From NCBI GenBank assembly GCA_946811695.1, contig OX328123.1, positions 117,931,602-117,995,601 of the forward strand: a stretch of DNA of 64,000 nucleotides, in the 5' to 3' direction. Below are positions 1 to 10,028 of this stretch, piece by piece; position 1 is the stretch's first letter, and the number at the start of each line of letters is the position of its first letter. A program made the position numbers and the translations under genes. The DNA is from Gonocerus acuteangulatus. Taxonomy: Eukaryota; Arthropoda; Insecta; Hemiptera; Coreidae. Below the pieces are notes generated by a model. The model made no database searches, was not told the DNA's origin, and saw only the letters and a list, made by a program, of their open reading frames with translations.

Positions 1-45
1 TGGTTTGTTTGAGATTTCATTTGGATAGCTGTTTCGCTATTGATC

Positions 46-147
46 TAAACAAAGTAATAACTGTTTCTATTCTATGCCTTCATAAACACTAAAGATAAGA
101 ACGGAACCGCGCTAAGATGACGCAGTTCCTGCGAATCGGACTTTTTA
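46..147 (+). repeat. 3' end of the dispersed (TA)n/hairpin family
   Basis: This stretch carries the conserved 3' terminus of the family seen complete at 29162-30523. A hairpin is formed by GGAACCGCG (103-111) and CGCAGTTCC (121-129) around a short loop, followed by a GCGAATCGGAC-type sequence and a T run. The block upstream (AAAGTAATAACTGTTTC) is also found at 20592-20640. The rest of the element would lie to the left, outside the window or lost. Confidence 0.75.
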
Positions 148-379
148 ACCATTGAGTTAGTAGATCATCCCTAACCATCCCTTCTAACTCAATGTTTTAA
201 ACGCAATTCATTTGTGCTTTATTTACCCACGCAATTGTTGTTCTTTTTTTCTGCTACGCGATTTCAGTTTCTGTGCGAGATAGCGACATCAGAATAGCTA
301 GGATGAAAGCTACTTTTTCGAAGCGATGCCAAATTGTTTATCAGTCCATTATCCAGCGAAAAACCATCCTTGATCTATA

Positions 380-525
380 TTATCAACGATTTGGATTGAC
401 TGGAGTTTATATATCATCTTTAGCGAGCGGAAACACATAGCAATTATGCTATTAATATAAGTGCTACGCGTTTTCGCTAGCTAAAGATTATATCAAAACT
501 CTAGTTAACCTAAATCGTTGATAAT
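380..525. repeat. Short foldback (imperfect inverted repeat)
   Basis: The arm at 380-434 (TTATCAACGATTTGG...) is matched in inverted orientation by 470-525 (...CTAAATCGTTGATAA), with about 35 bases between them. No target duplication was recognised. The flanking bases 148-379 and 526-629 hold no gene that I can support. Confidence 0.7.
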
Positions 526-632
526 CCCGTCGCCATATTGGCGAAATCTGATTTGACTCCTTGATCCAGATCTCTGACACGGTGTAGATCCAGTTCTCTG
601 AGACCCGGCTCTTTAACCTGCTTTGACGCTAA

Positions 633-693
633 AGGTCGATTCACACTATACGTACCGTCACCGGCAGGCCACCGTCCAGCCGCCGACCGGCAA
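633..693 (+). repeat. Left terminal inverted repeat of the Harbinger element
   Basis: The sequence begins AGGTCGATTCACACTATACG directly after TAA. It pairs with 11269-11329 with two mismatches. The sub-terminal part is GC-rich (GGCAGGCCACC, GCCGACCGG), which stands out against the AT-rich surroundings. Confidence 0.8.
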
Positions 694-767
694 GATGGAA
701 GCCAATTCATACCAAACGGATCTCCACCGACAGGCCACCGCCCATCAACGTCGAGAAAACATCTCTC

Positions 768-1900
768 AGTCTGTTGTCTATGCGGGTTCACTTAGTTTCT
801 AACAATCTCTAAATTAAATAATACAAAATTAGCAATAATTGCTTTATTTCAGGCTATGAGAGATTTATTGTAAGTTGGAGAAAATAAATTGTTTAATTAA
901 TAAATAATTTGAATATGCATTATTTTTCTATTTTTCTATTGCCTCTATTCTTCAGAATCATTGGCAATTTTCAATAAAAATCCAAATAAAAAAAAATGTA
1001 TATATGAACTATTAATTTCTATAACGTTACGTTAAAATGTATTCGGGGCTGAGCAAAATAGCAATAATTATGAAAAATAGGGCAAAAACTATAAATTTTG
1101 TATATAATTTTATTCGGCAACTTAAAGTGCATTTAGGTCTTTCATATTCTAGGAGAATAATTGTTATAATCTAATAAAACAATCCACTAAATTTTGTTTC
1201 AATTAGTTTGCTAGATTTTGCACAAATAATTTCACAATTGAGGTTGTAACGAAAAAATTAATATTTTTCCAATTGTGCCAAAATCCGTGTCACATTAAAC
1301 ATTTCAAATATTTAAAAAAAATTAGCCCGACCAAATTGACCGATTTTCAATCTGTAAAATGTTTTTGAAACATTTAACGCCTTGGTACTTTTTTTTAAAT
1401 ATAATAATTTAAAAAAATGTTCCGGTAAATTTTCAAATCACGTATATCTCTATAATGGTAGTATAATGACTTCCAATGATATTCCTGCAGAAATTAGCTT
1501 GCCCCCTTTCAACGTCTATGTATAACTACGTTTTTACGGATTGGCCCTCATCCATAACATATTAATTGAAAAATAATTTTAAGTATGACTGAATTCACAA
1601 GAGAAACATACATGATAATCAAAGGACAATTCAAATTAAAGAAATTATGCAAAAATAAATTGAAATAATAAACAATTATTAACTTATAATTATAATTGTA
1701 ACAGCGACAATTGTACGTCTTGTAGTCCAACCGAACCCATACGTAAATAATAAAAAGAATTATAAAAAATGCATGCATGAATAATGAATATTAGTATTAA
1801 AAGTAATAGTTATAATTTTGAATATAGTCTGTTGTCTGTGCGGGTTGACTTAGTTTCTAACAATGTCTAAATTAAATAATACAAAATTAGCAATGATAGC
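768..1900 (+). repeat. Direct duplication of the transposase 5' region with AT-rich filler
   Basis: About 75 bases starting AGTCTGTTGTCT at 768 recur at 1826 with few differences. The second copy has the initiator ATG (1863) where the first has ATC, so the first cannot start the same protein. The roughly 980 bases between them (850-1825) are AT-rich, and I see no gene or recognised element there. Confidence 0.7.
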
Positions 1901-2146
1901 TTTAAATTTGGATGAAGAAGAGGAAACCTCTAATGTAAATAAGAGGCCGTGAATGAAGAATTATTATCAAAAAGAAAGTTGGTAGGAAAATATTCAAAGA
2001 GCTGCAAGGTGATGAAATTTCATTTTACACATATTTCAGAATATCTCAAGAACAGTATTTTATACTTTTATCAAAAATATCAAAAAACAACCTTTCGAGA
2101 AGCAATTAGTCCTGAAGAAAAGGGTGTCCAAGGGAAGGATAAATAA
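1863..2146 (+). pseudogene. PIF/Harbinger transposase N-terminus, decayed
   Basis: From the ATG at 1863 the frame reads MSKLNNTKLAMIALNLDEEE, then meets a TGA near 1950. It continues in another frame with ELLSKRK and, near its end, TTFREAISPEEKG. The last motif is the block just before the catalytic part of Harbinger (DDE_Tnp_4) transposases, where family members usually read on into a conserved LRFLATG segment. Here the sequence diverges at once, so no catalytic Asp or Glu is present. It lies inside the inverted repeats and convergent with the MADF remnant, the usual two-gene layout. The family call rests on this motif and context, not on a search. Confidence 0.65.
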
Positions 2147-2411
2147 ATAAATAAAACATTAACATTTTCATATTTATTTTTATTTATAATGTAAAAATAT
2201 CATTTTAGACATAAAAAAAGATACAAGGTACAATTTATAATAAAAAAATACAATTTATAGAATATATGTACATATATCTTATTTAGACTTGAGGTTTGAA
2301 ATTCTCATAATAATAACTCTTTGTAGAACCTAGACAGTGAAACTTATAACAGCTTTTTTAATTCCGTCAATGGAGTATTCCCCTGGCAACATCAATACAT
2401 TTGTTTTCTAA

Positions 2412-2570
2412 TTAATGATTTATTAATAAAGTATGTCTCATGCCTGCTGTGATGAAATCCTTTCCAACGTGATGCCATATTTTATCTTTCTGTAAATTTT
2501 CATTGTATTTATAATCAGCCATATTATACAGTTCTTCATGTTCGATGAGTTTTTCGTCGTCCATATTCAT
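2412..2570 (-). pseudogene. MADF (Myb/SANT-like) protein remnant of the Harbinger element
   Basis: Translation from the ATG at 2570 gives MNMDDEKLIEHEELYNMADY followed by KYNENLQKDKIWHHVGKDF. This matches the MADF pattern: acidic start with LI, an LY pair, Y-x-N/D, then a basic W-x-x-(I/V)-G motif. MADF domains bind DNA, and PIF/Harbinger elements commonly encode such a protein as the transposase partner. The first helix looks shortened by a small deletion and the frame ends soon after the domain start, so this is a relic. It is convergent with the transposase remnant. About 265 bases between the two (2147-2411) hold nothing I recognise. Confidence 0.6.
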
Positions 2571-2754
2571 AAATAAATAAAAATATTCACTTAAAATAAT
2601 ACGCAGTAAGAAAAGAACCTTCTCTAAGATAGGTAAGAACCGAACTGGATGTGCCGGTAGAGTGATCACACACTCCGTGCATGCACCGACATACACAGAC
2701 CTGTACCGACATGTCAGAACATTCTTTCCGAGAATCCTACTAGTTGCCTGCTGG

Positions 2755-3000
2755 AGTTACGTAATAATACGCCGGATTTGGCTTTTTAAAAAGGGTTTAT
2801 TTGCACGTAACAATACAAAAGGGTTTTTACAAGATTACAAGCAATTATACACTAATACATGTATAAACGAGAACGGGAGTATCCGTAGAGCCTGCTAGCG
2901 ACCAATCGACTGACTTGCTGGAGTAGGGAGTCCTGTATATATACCCAAAGTCCTTCAATTCTAGGAAGTGCTGATATGGCAGTAGGAAGCGGATGTAACT
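2755..3000 (-). repeat. 3' LTR of the gypsy element
   Basis: This is the downstream LTR on the minus strand. On minus it contains GGGTATATATAC (TATA-like) and, further on, AATAAA within GCAAATAAACCC, which fits a polyadenylation signal. It starts after the polypurine tract and ends at the CTGG duplication. Confidence 0.95.
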
Positions 3001-3011
3001 CCTCCTTCCCT
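3001..3011 (-). promoter_or_regulatory. Polypurine tract of the gypsy element
   Basis: On the minus strand AGGGAAGGAGG abuts the first base of the 3' LTR. Its position and all-purine content fit the primer for plus-strand DNA synthesis. It lies in the short gap between the env stop and the LTR. Confidence 0.85.
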
Positions 3012-3026
3012 AAGTTTTTCGTGTCC

Positions 3027-4637
3027 TCACGAAAAGAAGCGCAGAGGTGCTGTGGGGTAAAGTTGAGGCTGCATTTCCTCTGCTTCAGGTGTTTCTTCGT
3101 CCTCAGGTGTGTCCTGGCGTTTTTGTATATACCTGAGAACATGCTTATTTGTAGTTTTATATAAAAAGTAGCAAATTATAATAATACATATAATTGTAAT
3201 CATGGTATATAGGATCGAAGTGTGATTAACTGGGTCGTCTTCGAAGTTTTCCAGCGGTTTCATCTCTATATTCAGGTTGTGAAGTTCTTCGAAGGAGATG
3301 TTCAGATGTACTGCATCGTTTACAAGATCTTCAATGTGGACTGGCTCAGTCTCTAGATAGATGTAAGGCTTAACATTGTTTATTGATTCGCTTTGTTCCA
3401 AGTGTACAAGAGCAGTTAGTTTTAATAATAAGGTTAAATTTACATTGTTTCTTAAAATTCTAATAGTGCTTACATTGTATGTTAGATATTGGTTAATAAT
3501 ATGAATATATTTAACAAATGGTTTTGGTGTATTTATTTTATATGACATACAATATTCATTAGTGTTACTTATAACTAAGTTAGTTATACAATTATCCTTA
3601 AGTTCTGTGACGTTTGTACAATAATATCTATCACTAATAAGACTACATTCACCGTTATACAATTTTTCGGCTTTTAATATAAATGGAGGGTGAACATGCA
3701 TAGTATGGGTATCACCTGTTTTATCTAGGTAAGGGTATGATAATAGGAAGTATGTTTCAATTAAAGGAGATTGTATTGGTAATTGTAGGAAGTAATAAAG
3801 GTGAGAAGAAGTAAGAGAGCATTGTACTTTTCCCGTTTGCCAAAGTATTTCAGGATCGTTGGCTATAAGATTTACATGTTTATATTTTGCTAGGTTTTCT
3901 AATTCTTAATATGAAATAATACTACTGTGAATAATATTTAATTTACAAAATTCAATTGATTCGTCGATATCATTAATCTTATTTATAAGAAGGGCCATTG
4001 TGGCGTATAATATAGTAAAGTATTTGTTAGTCTCTATGTCATTAATGTCATGTGTAAGTAGTTTCTTAATTTTTAAATTATTTTGTCTCATTATCTCAAT
4101 ATCTGTATTGAATTCATTTATTAGTTTTTTATTTACTGAAATTTGGTTTTCAACATTGTGTTCAACATGATAAGTGTTTAATTCTAAGTTATGTATAAGC
4201 TTATCGTATCTTTCTTTGTCGTTCGCGTCCATATTTCCTGTGAGCCAAGATATTGCGGTTCCTAGACCATTGATGAGTCCGCGTTTTATTCTTTTATTTT
4301 TGTTGTTCATAAAAATATGATCTAATTTATTTTGCGCGTATAGAACGTGTGTTTTCAAGATATCTACTTGAGCAGTAGTTAAATGTGTTTTAATTGTATC
4401 AATATAAGTTGTTTTCGTTTTAGAAGAAGAAAGGGGAATAGTGAATATAGATAGGAAGTGATTGAGTTCCTCTTGAATGTTAGTAAGGTTTATGGAATGT
4501 ACATATGTGTAATAGTCCGTTATGATATGTGAGTTTTGTATTTTTACAGGTATGATACCTGGTCCTTTGCTTAGATCAGTTAGTTTGTAAGCCAGTGCTA
4601 GTTCCAGGCTGAGAAACAGCAGTAGTAGTTTCATCAT
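3027..4637 (-). pseudogene. env: env, envelope fusion protein, with one in-frame stop
   Basis: The frame starts at ATG 4637 (or 4634) with a hydrophobic signal-like segment KLLLLFLSLELALA. A furin-type site KRIKR lies at about residues 115-119, followed by GLINGLGTAISWLTG, resembling a fusion peptide. Near the end HTSILYTMITIICIIIICYF is a likely membrane anchor with a cytoplasmic tail rich in Glu and Pro. This order is that of the baculovirus F-like Env of errantiviruses. A TAA at 3906-3908 (codon 244) interrupts the frame, which is otherwise open on both sides down to 3027. The translated product of this copy would lack the anchor. The 5' end overlaps the end of pol in a different frame. 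Confidence 0.85.
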
Positions 4638-7368
4638 TTTGTTCCCTGGAAACAATAGGGGTTTTATTAGTATGCTCTTCGAATTTTCGGGGTCTCTTAA
4701 TTTGTCCGGGGTGAATTTTCCTATTTTTCTCTTTTGTTTTAATAGCTTTAGTTTGCGGGTCGTAGGATGTTTTCATATATTTGGGTTTCGCTTTATTACG
4801 CGTATATGTTTTGATATAAATGTTACCGTGTGGGATTCCCGTGGCTTCTCTATTTTCATTTAAAGTTTCTGTTCTCATTTCCTTTTCTTTCTCAATTTGT
4901 GCTTTTATTGTTCTTTGGATTAATTGTAATTCATTATGATACTCTTGGGTTTTCTGTTCCAGGAGTGTATTGGTTGTTATATCATTACGTTTAATTATGC
5001 CAAATGTAATTTCGTTGGGGGTTAGTTTTAATTGAGTCGGAGTGTTATTATAAGCTATCAATGCTAGTTTTAAAATCTCTGAAAGGGGAAGATGTCTCTT
5101 CTCTAGTTTTATTAAGTTTAAAATTTCAATTAAAGTTGAGTGGGCTCTGTTAATTAGGCCGTTTGAATTATGATGACGAGGGGTTGTATGATATAAATTT
5201 ATATTGTTATATTTTAGGAAGTTCTCTAAAGTTTTATTTGCAAATTCTGGTCCGTTGTCTGCTTGAATTTCCGTTGGGGCAGGATATTGGGCTAAATAAT
5301 TTCTTAGTTTGTTAATAACTTCAGATGAATTAGTATGCATGATGGTTTCCGCGTAGAGTCTTTTTGAAAAGCAGTCAATCATTGTTAAAATTATTTGATT
5401 ATCGTAATACAAGGTGTCGATTTGTAATCGTTCAAATGGTTTGTCTGGAGTAGGCGTTATTTTATATTCCGGTCTTGGGGGATTACGATCGTACTTTACT
5501 TTTTTACACGTATCGCAGTTATTTATTGATTTTGTTATATCCGTTAACATAGCAGGCCAATAATATTTTTTCTTTAGGGCAGTATACACGTCGTTAATTC
5601 CGCGGTGACAGGTTTTTCCTATGTGTTGGTTGGTTATAATGTCTATCTGTTCCTCTTTATTTTCTACATCTCGATTCATTTTACTGTATCTCTTAATTTT
5701 TACCGTAGGATAATTACTTTCGATTATATTTTGGAACTGTAGGAAGATTTGGTCAAGTATGTTATTTGTAATATCGGAGTCAGGGTTAGAGCAATATACA
5801 CCGTATGTAGTATTGGGTTTAATATATTCGATACACATCGTTTGAAGGTCGTTTGCATAAGGCCAAGCAGTGTGCCATATAAGTCTTGTCTTTGAGCCAT
5901 TATAGAGTTTAACAGTTGTATTCTTTTCCGGGTTACCTTGATGAATGATAATTTGATTACGTTCAATATTTACACATTTATTGGGGTCATCAATAATTCC
6001 GATTTGACTGTGTGACGATAATTGCGAATGAATAGTTACAAGGCTGTCAGTGTCTTCCTTGTCATTGTTGTCGGGGTTATTTTCAATATCTATATCCAGT
6101 TGACGTGCCAATTCTTCCAGATCGTCTTCGTCCATGGCATCAAGAGGTGGATTATCGCGGGAAGCTAAAAAGTTATCTATCGCGTCTGAAGGATTTATTT
6201 CTGTTTCTTCAATAGCATTTAATTCATTAGGGGGATTTCGAGAGAGTGCGTCTGCGACGTAGTTAGTTTTTCCAGTAACATATTTAATATCAAAATTATA
6301 GTCGGCTAGTTGGTATTTCCATCGTAGGATTTTTGCATTTGGTTCTTTCATGTTATGTAGGTACTGTAACGGTTTATGATCTGTTTGTATTAAGAATTTG
6401 CGTCCGTAAACGTATGGTCTAAAGTATTTGCATGCCCAAACTATGGCGAGTAATTCTTTTTCGATAGTACTTAAACGTTCTTCATGTTTGTTAAGGGTGC
6501 GTGATGCAAATGATATTGGGAGATCTTTTCCATCGAAATTTTGAGATAAGACTGCTCCAATGGCATAGTTCGATGCGTCTGTAGTTATTGTAAATGTTTT
6601 ATCGAAATCTGGGAATTGTAAGATCGGGTTATTTATTAATATCGTTTTAAGTTCATTAATTGCTTTTAAGTATTCTGGGTCATTGGGATCGATTTCGGTG
6701 TCTTTTTTCAACATTGTCGTTAAAGGTTTTGCTAATTTCGCGTAGTTCTTAATCATTTTCCGATAATATCCTGTGAGTCCTAAAAATTGTTTTATTTGTT
6801 TTTGCGATTTCGGAATAGGGAAGTTTTGAATTGCTTTTAATTTTTCCGGATTTGGTTGGATTCCTTTTTCAGATATTATGTGTCCTAGGAATAGTAGTTC
6901 TTTTTTGAAAAATTCTGTTTTGTCTAATTGTATTTTTAAATTGTGTTGTTTTAATAAGTCGAACACGGTTTTTAAGTGTTTTAGGTGTTCCTGTAAGTTA
7001 TCTGAGAATATAATTATGTCGTCCATATAAATTAACGTATTCGGAATTTTTGCAAAAATGATATTCATCGCTCTTTGAAACGTCGGTGGCGCATTTTTTA
7101 AACCAAATGGCATTCTAAGAAATTCGTAATGTCCGTCTTCCGTACTAAATGCGGTTTTTGGAATGGATGTAGGATCCATTTCGATTTGGTGGAAACCAGA
7201 AGCGAGATCGAGCGCACTAAAATATGTAGCTCGTCCTATTTTACCAAATAAATCTTCAATGTTTGGGAGTGGGAATTTATCATCAATAGTCTTTTCATTT
7301 AATTTGCGGTAATCGATAACCATTCTAATTTTTTTCTTTCCCGAAGCGTCCGGTTTTTTTTGGGACAA
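4576..7368 (-). pseudogene. pol: pol, 3' portion: reverse transcriptase, RNase H, integrase
   Basis: About 930 codons in one open frame. Numbering is from 7368, which is a frame entry and not a true start. RT shows YRKLNEKT near 20, MPFGLKNAPPTFQ near 86-98 and YMDD at 114-117. RNase H shows D264 (TTDAS), E304, D330 (QTDHK) and D373 (ADALSR). Integrase has a zinc-binding H582/H588 and C618/C621, then D651 and D704. The third catalytic position, 35 residues after D704, is N740 (GLINRAHS) where Glu is expected. The frame is separated from protease by a one-base frame break at the run of eight A at 7361-7354 on minus. Its end overlaps env. Confidence 0.9.
4646..4672 (-). promoter_or_regulatory. 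Candidate branch point and splice acceptor for env RNA
   Basis: On minus TACTAAT (4672-4666) is followed about 20 bases later by a pyrimidine-leaning stretch and TTTCCAG, with AG at 4647-4646. The first ATG after the AG is the env start at 4637. Errantiviral env is known to be made from a spliced RNA, and this is a good match for such an acceptor. No transcript evidence is available here. Confidence 0.6.
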
Positions 7369-8359
7369 CCCAAATGGGTGAGTTATAGGGTGAATTAGAA
7401 GCTTGTATGATTTTATTTTTTAATAATTTCTCTATTTCTATTTTGACTTCATTTTTATAAATTTGGGGATACCGATAGTTTCGAGTGTAAACAGGATTTT
7501 CATCTTTTGTTAAAATCTTATGTTTTAATAAACCTGTAGCGGTGAGTTCATCTTCTTCGCGCTTAATGATTTCGGGGTATTGTTGTACTAATTCTATTAA
7601 CTTATATTCTTCTTCTCTATTCAAATGATCCGTTCTTAATAGATAAGGTATTTGATTTATAATTTCTTTATTCTTTTCATAATTATTATTATTCTTATTA
7701 GTAACTAACTCTACTTCATCGACTTCCATTGGCTCGGGACAAATGGTCATAAGCTCTTGGGCGTCAATGAGACATTTAATTTTTCCATTATTAACTTTGT
7801 ATAAACCTTCTTTAAATTTTATTTTATCATTTTCCTTTTCTTTAATATATGCTTCATTTATATTTTTATTCTTATTATTAATTTTTATTTCAACAATATT
7901 TAATCCCTTTTCTAACTTTATTATTTCTTTATTTTCAATATTCTTTTCATTTTCATTATTATTGATAGTAACTTCTAACTTAAATCTAAGATCCTTATGA
8001 ACTAGTAGGTTATTCTTAAAATCTATTGTACAGTTAAGTTCCCTCATTGTTTCGTGTCCAAGGAGGATGTCATATTTGTCAGAAAACGCGAATAGGTATA
8101 GCTTAATATATGTGTCTATTTTAAAATGTGGGTACAAATTTACGATTATGTATTCAGTTCCTTCTTTCTTTCCAGTTGGGGTCGATACGATAAAATTTTC
8201 TTTGAATCTTTCTACGGTAGGTTTCACGATATTCGGGTTAACATAATTTTTTGAAGATCCGGTGTCAATTAACCATTTATGTCCTTTGGGGTCTTGGTAA
8301 AACGGTAGGGATTTATTGACGATATTTAATTCGAGGCTTTGGGGTTCGGACTTACGCAT
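7325..8359 (-). pseudogene. pol: pol, 5' portion: aspartic protease and start of RT
   Basis: In the -1 frame relative to gag and overlapping it. Numbered from the ATG at 8359, the retroviral-type protease motif DTGSS is at residues 32-36 and a YDILLGHETM segment follows near 95-105. The C-terminal part reads into the first RT block, NSPYNSPIWVVPKK, before frame is lost in the A8 run (T8 at 7354-7361 on plus), after which this frame stops at 7325. The adjoining RT continues in another frame from 7368. Synthesis presumably depends on frameshifting in gag and not on the internal ATG. A single homopolymer base could be a real mutation or a sequencing error. Confidence 0.9.
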
Positions 8360-9510
8360 TTCGGACTGCTGCCTAAGTCTAAAAAAGATTCTTCACGTTT
8401 TTTTATTTCTTTTACTTCCGTACTTAGATTTCGTACGTCCTGAAGGATTTGCTCTAGTCTTTCGTCGAATGGGTTTTCTTGTTTGTCGTTAGAGTCTACA
8501 TGTGTAAGTTCATATGGTGAGATGAAGTTTTTAGGATTGGGTCTGTTCCAAGTTCTCATTGAGACTGTGTTTTGCGACATTCGTGCAACGGGTGGAGGAG
8601 GTGGTCTTTGATTAAAGGGATGTTGTGGTGAATTTGGATTTAGAAAGTTTTGTTGGTTATTGTTTTGATAGGTTTGGAAACGTCGTATACGCGATGAATC
8701 GGTTTTGTTATTCTGGAAGTTATTCTGCAATTTAGGTTCATAATGTGTTTGTTCTTGTGGGTAGTTATAATGTTGTTGATATTCATGGTGCGGTTGGTAG
8801 TTATAATGAGGTTGTTGCATATAATGCTGAGGTTTAGGCGGAAAATGGTGTGGTTTGTGGTGAGGTTTTTTGTGGTCGTGTTTATGATCTTTGTGTGTGT
8901 TTGTGAATAACGCATCTATAATGAAAGAACATTTAGTTATGAGTAGTTTCCTGACTTCTAATAATTGTGTAGGGCTGTGTGTCATTAAGTGACTTGTTAG
9001 TTGCCATGGTAGTGTTTCATATAAGTGGTAGATCATTTCCTTGTCTACTTGTCCCATTGCGAATTTCAATGTGGGTTCGTCAAGTCCGTCGAACTGTAAA
9101 CGTGTTAATATTAGTCCACGTAGTGTTTCTAGGCGAGTAAGGTAGTCTGTTGGATGTTCTTTTGGATAGGGTTTTAATGTATAAATTTCCGCTTTAAGTT
9201 TTTCGTATGTTTTAGTATCAGCAAAAGTAGTTGTGAATATTTTGATTAAGTCAGTAATTGAGGTTATTGAGTTGCTTTTGGCAATTGATAAAGCTGCTCC
9301 TTGTAGTCTGTCAATAATTTTATCTAGTAGAATTAAATGATTTATATTTCTTTGTGTTGGGTTAATGTGATCCGCGCATACAATTGAATAAACTCGGTTG
9401 ACTGTGGAAATAAATCGGGGGAGATCTGATGGTTCGCCATCGAATCGGGGAATGTGGTCATAATCTTCTTTTCTGATTTCTCTAAATGCTTCGCGACCTT
9501 GAGCTGTCAT
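8326..9510 (-). CDS. gag: gag, capsid/nucleocapsid polyprotein
   Basis: An intact frame of 394 codons from ATG 9510. The N-terminal 200 residues (for example IPRFDGEPSDLPRFISTVNR near 20-39) resemble the gag capsid region of gypsy-type elements. I see no CCHC zinc knuckle, as is common in errantiviral Gag. In its place is a strongly His-rich, basic stretch (about residues 206-250, HKDHKHDHKKPHHKPHH) followed by an Asn/Gln/Pro-rich region. The C-terminus has a probable short coiled coil (LEQILQDVRNLSTEVKEIKK). The ribosome would shift to pol at the slippery site about 18 codons before the gag stop. Confidence 0.88.
   Translation of the reverse strand: MTAQGREAFREIRKEDYDHIPRFDGEPSDLPRFISTVNRVYSIVCADHINPTQRNINHLILLDKIIDRLQGAALSIAKSNSITSITDLIKIFTTTFADTKTYEKLKAEIYTLKPYPKEHPTDYLTRLETLRGLILTRLQFDGLDEPTLKFAMGQVDKEMIYHLYETLPWQLTSHLMTHSPTQLLEVRKLLITKCSFIIDALFTNTHKDHKHDHKKPHHKPHHFPPKPQHYMQQPHYNYQPHHEYQQHYNYPQEQTHYEPKLQNNFQNNKTDSSRIRRFQTYQNNNQQNFLNPNSPQHPFNQRPPPPPVARMSQNTVSMRTWNRPNPKNFISPYELTHVDSNDKQENPFDERLEQILQDVRNLSTEVKEIKKREESFLDLGSSPKCVSPNPKASN
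8380..8386 (-). promoter_or_regulatory. Slippery heptamer T TTT TTA for -1 gag-pol frameshifting
   Basis: On minus the gag codons read TCT TTT TTA, giving T TTT TTA in the correct phase. This is the same heptamer as at the HIV-1 gag-pol junction. The pol frame is -1 relative to gag, and it is open from this site into the protease frame at 8359. I did not identify a downstream stimulatory structure with certainty. Confidence 0.8.
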
Positions 9511-9794
9511 TTTTGGTGGGAGTTCAAAGGTAGGAGGTTTTAAAACAGGTTTAGTAGGAATTTTGAAAATATTATGGGAACTTATGTAATGTGAGTAAGT
9601 GTGTTAGTAATAATTATAACTAATTATAACTAAATAAACTTATATCAAATAAAATTAACTTTAAATTATTGCACAATTATTTATTATCCCTTTTTCAAAC
9701 TTTTAACTTTACTTTGTTTCAAAATTAAATCTTTTTCAATTATTCAATTCTTTGAATTCAATTAATTCAATTACTTCTTCATTAACTTATGTTA

Positions 9795-9801
9795 ACTTAC
9801 A
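9795..9801 (-). promoter_or_regulatory. Candidate splice donor in the gypsy leader
   Basis: On minus TT|GTAAGTTA occurs in the untranslated leader between the 5' LTR and gag, with GT at 9800-9799. Joined to the acceptor at 4646 it would skip gag-pol and give an env RNA. This is inference from consensus only. Confidence 0.45.
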
Positions 9802-10009
9802 ACTAGTGGTGAGTCGCTGGTGCTGCTTGTTGATGCTCTTGTTGTAGTGGATCCTCGTCTCTGCTTGAAGTAGATGACCGACGATGAAGGACTGAAGTCC
9901 ACACTCAGTGATGATGTCTTCTTCTTGACAGATGCAGAAGGTGACAAATGGTCACGAAAGACTTAGTGGGACAATTGGTCGCACTAATTGGTATCACTTA
10001 AGCGTCGCG

Positions 10010-10028
10010 GGTCCCGTCTCGGGCGCCA
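10010..10028 (-). promoter_or_regulatory. Primer binding site, tRNA-Lys type
   Basis: On minus TGGCGCCCGA begins on the last base of the 5' LTR and continues GACGGGAC. The first ten bases are those of the tRNA-Lys(UUU) primer sites known from gypsy-like elements and lentiviruses. The next bases differ from the vertebrate form and would depend on the host tRNA. Confidence 0.75.

Noticed and set aside
2976..3164. Plus-strand small frames across the LTR and env end
   Set aside because: They are shadows of env and the LTR on the opposite strand.
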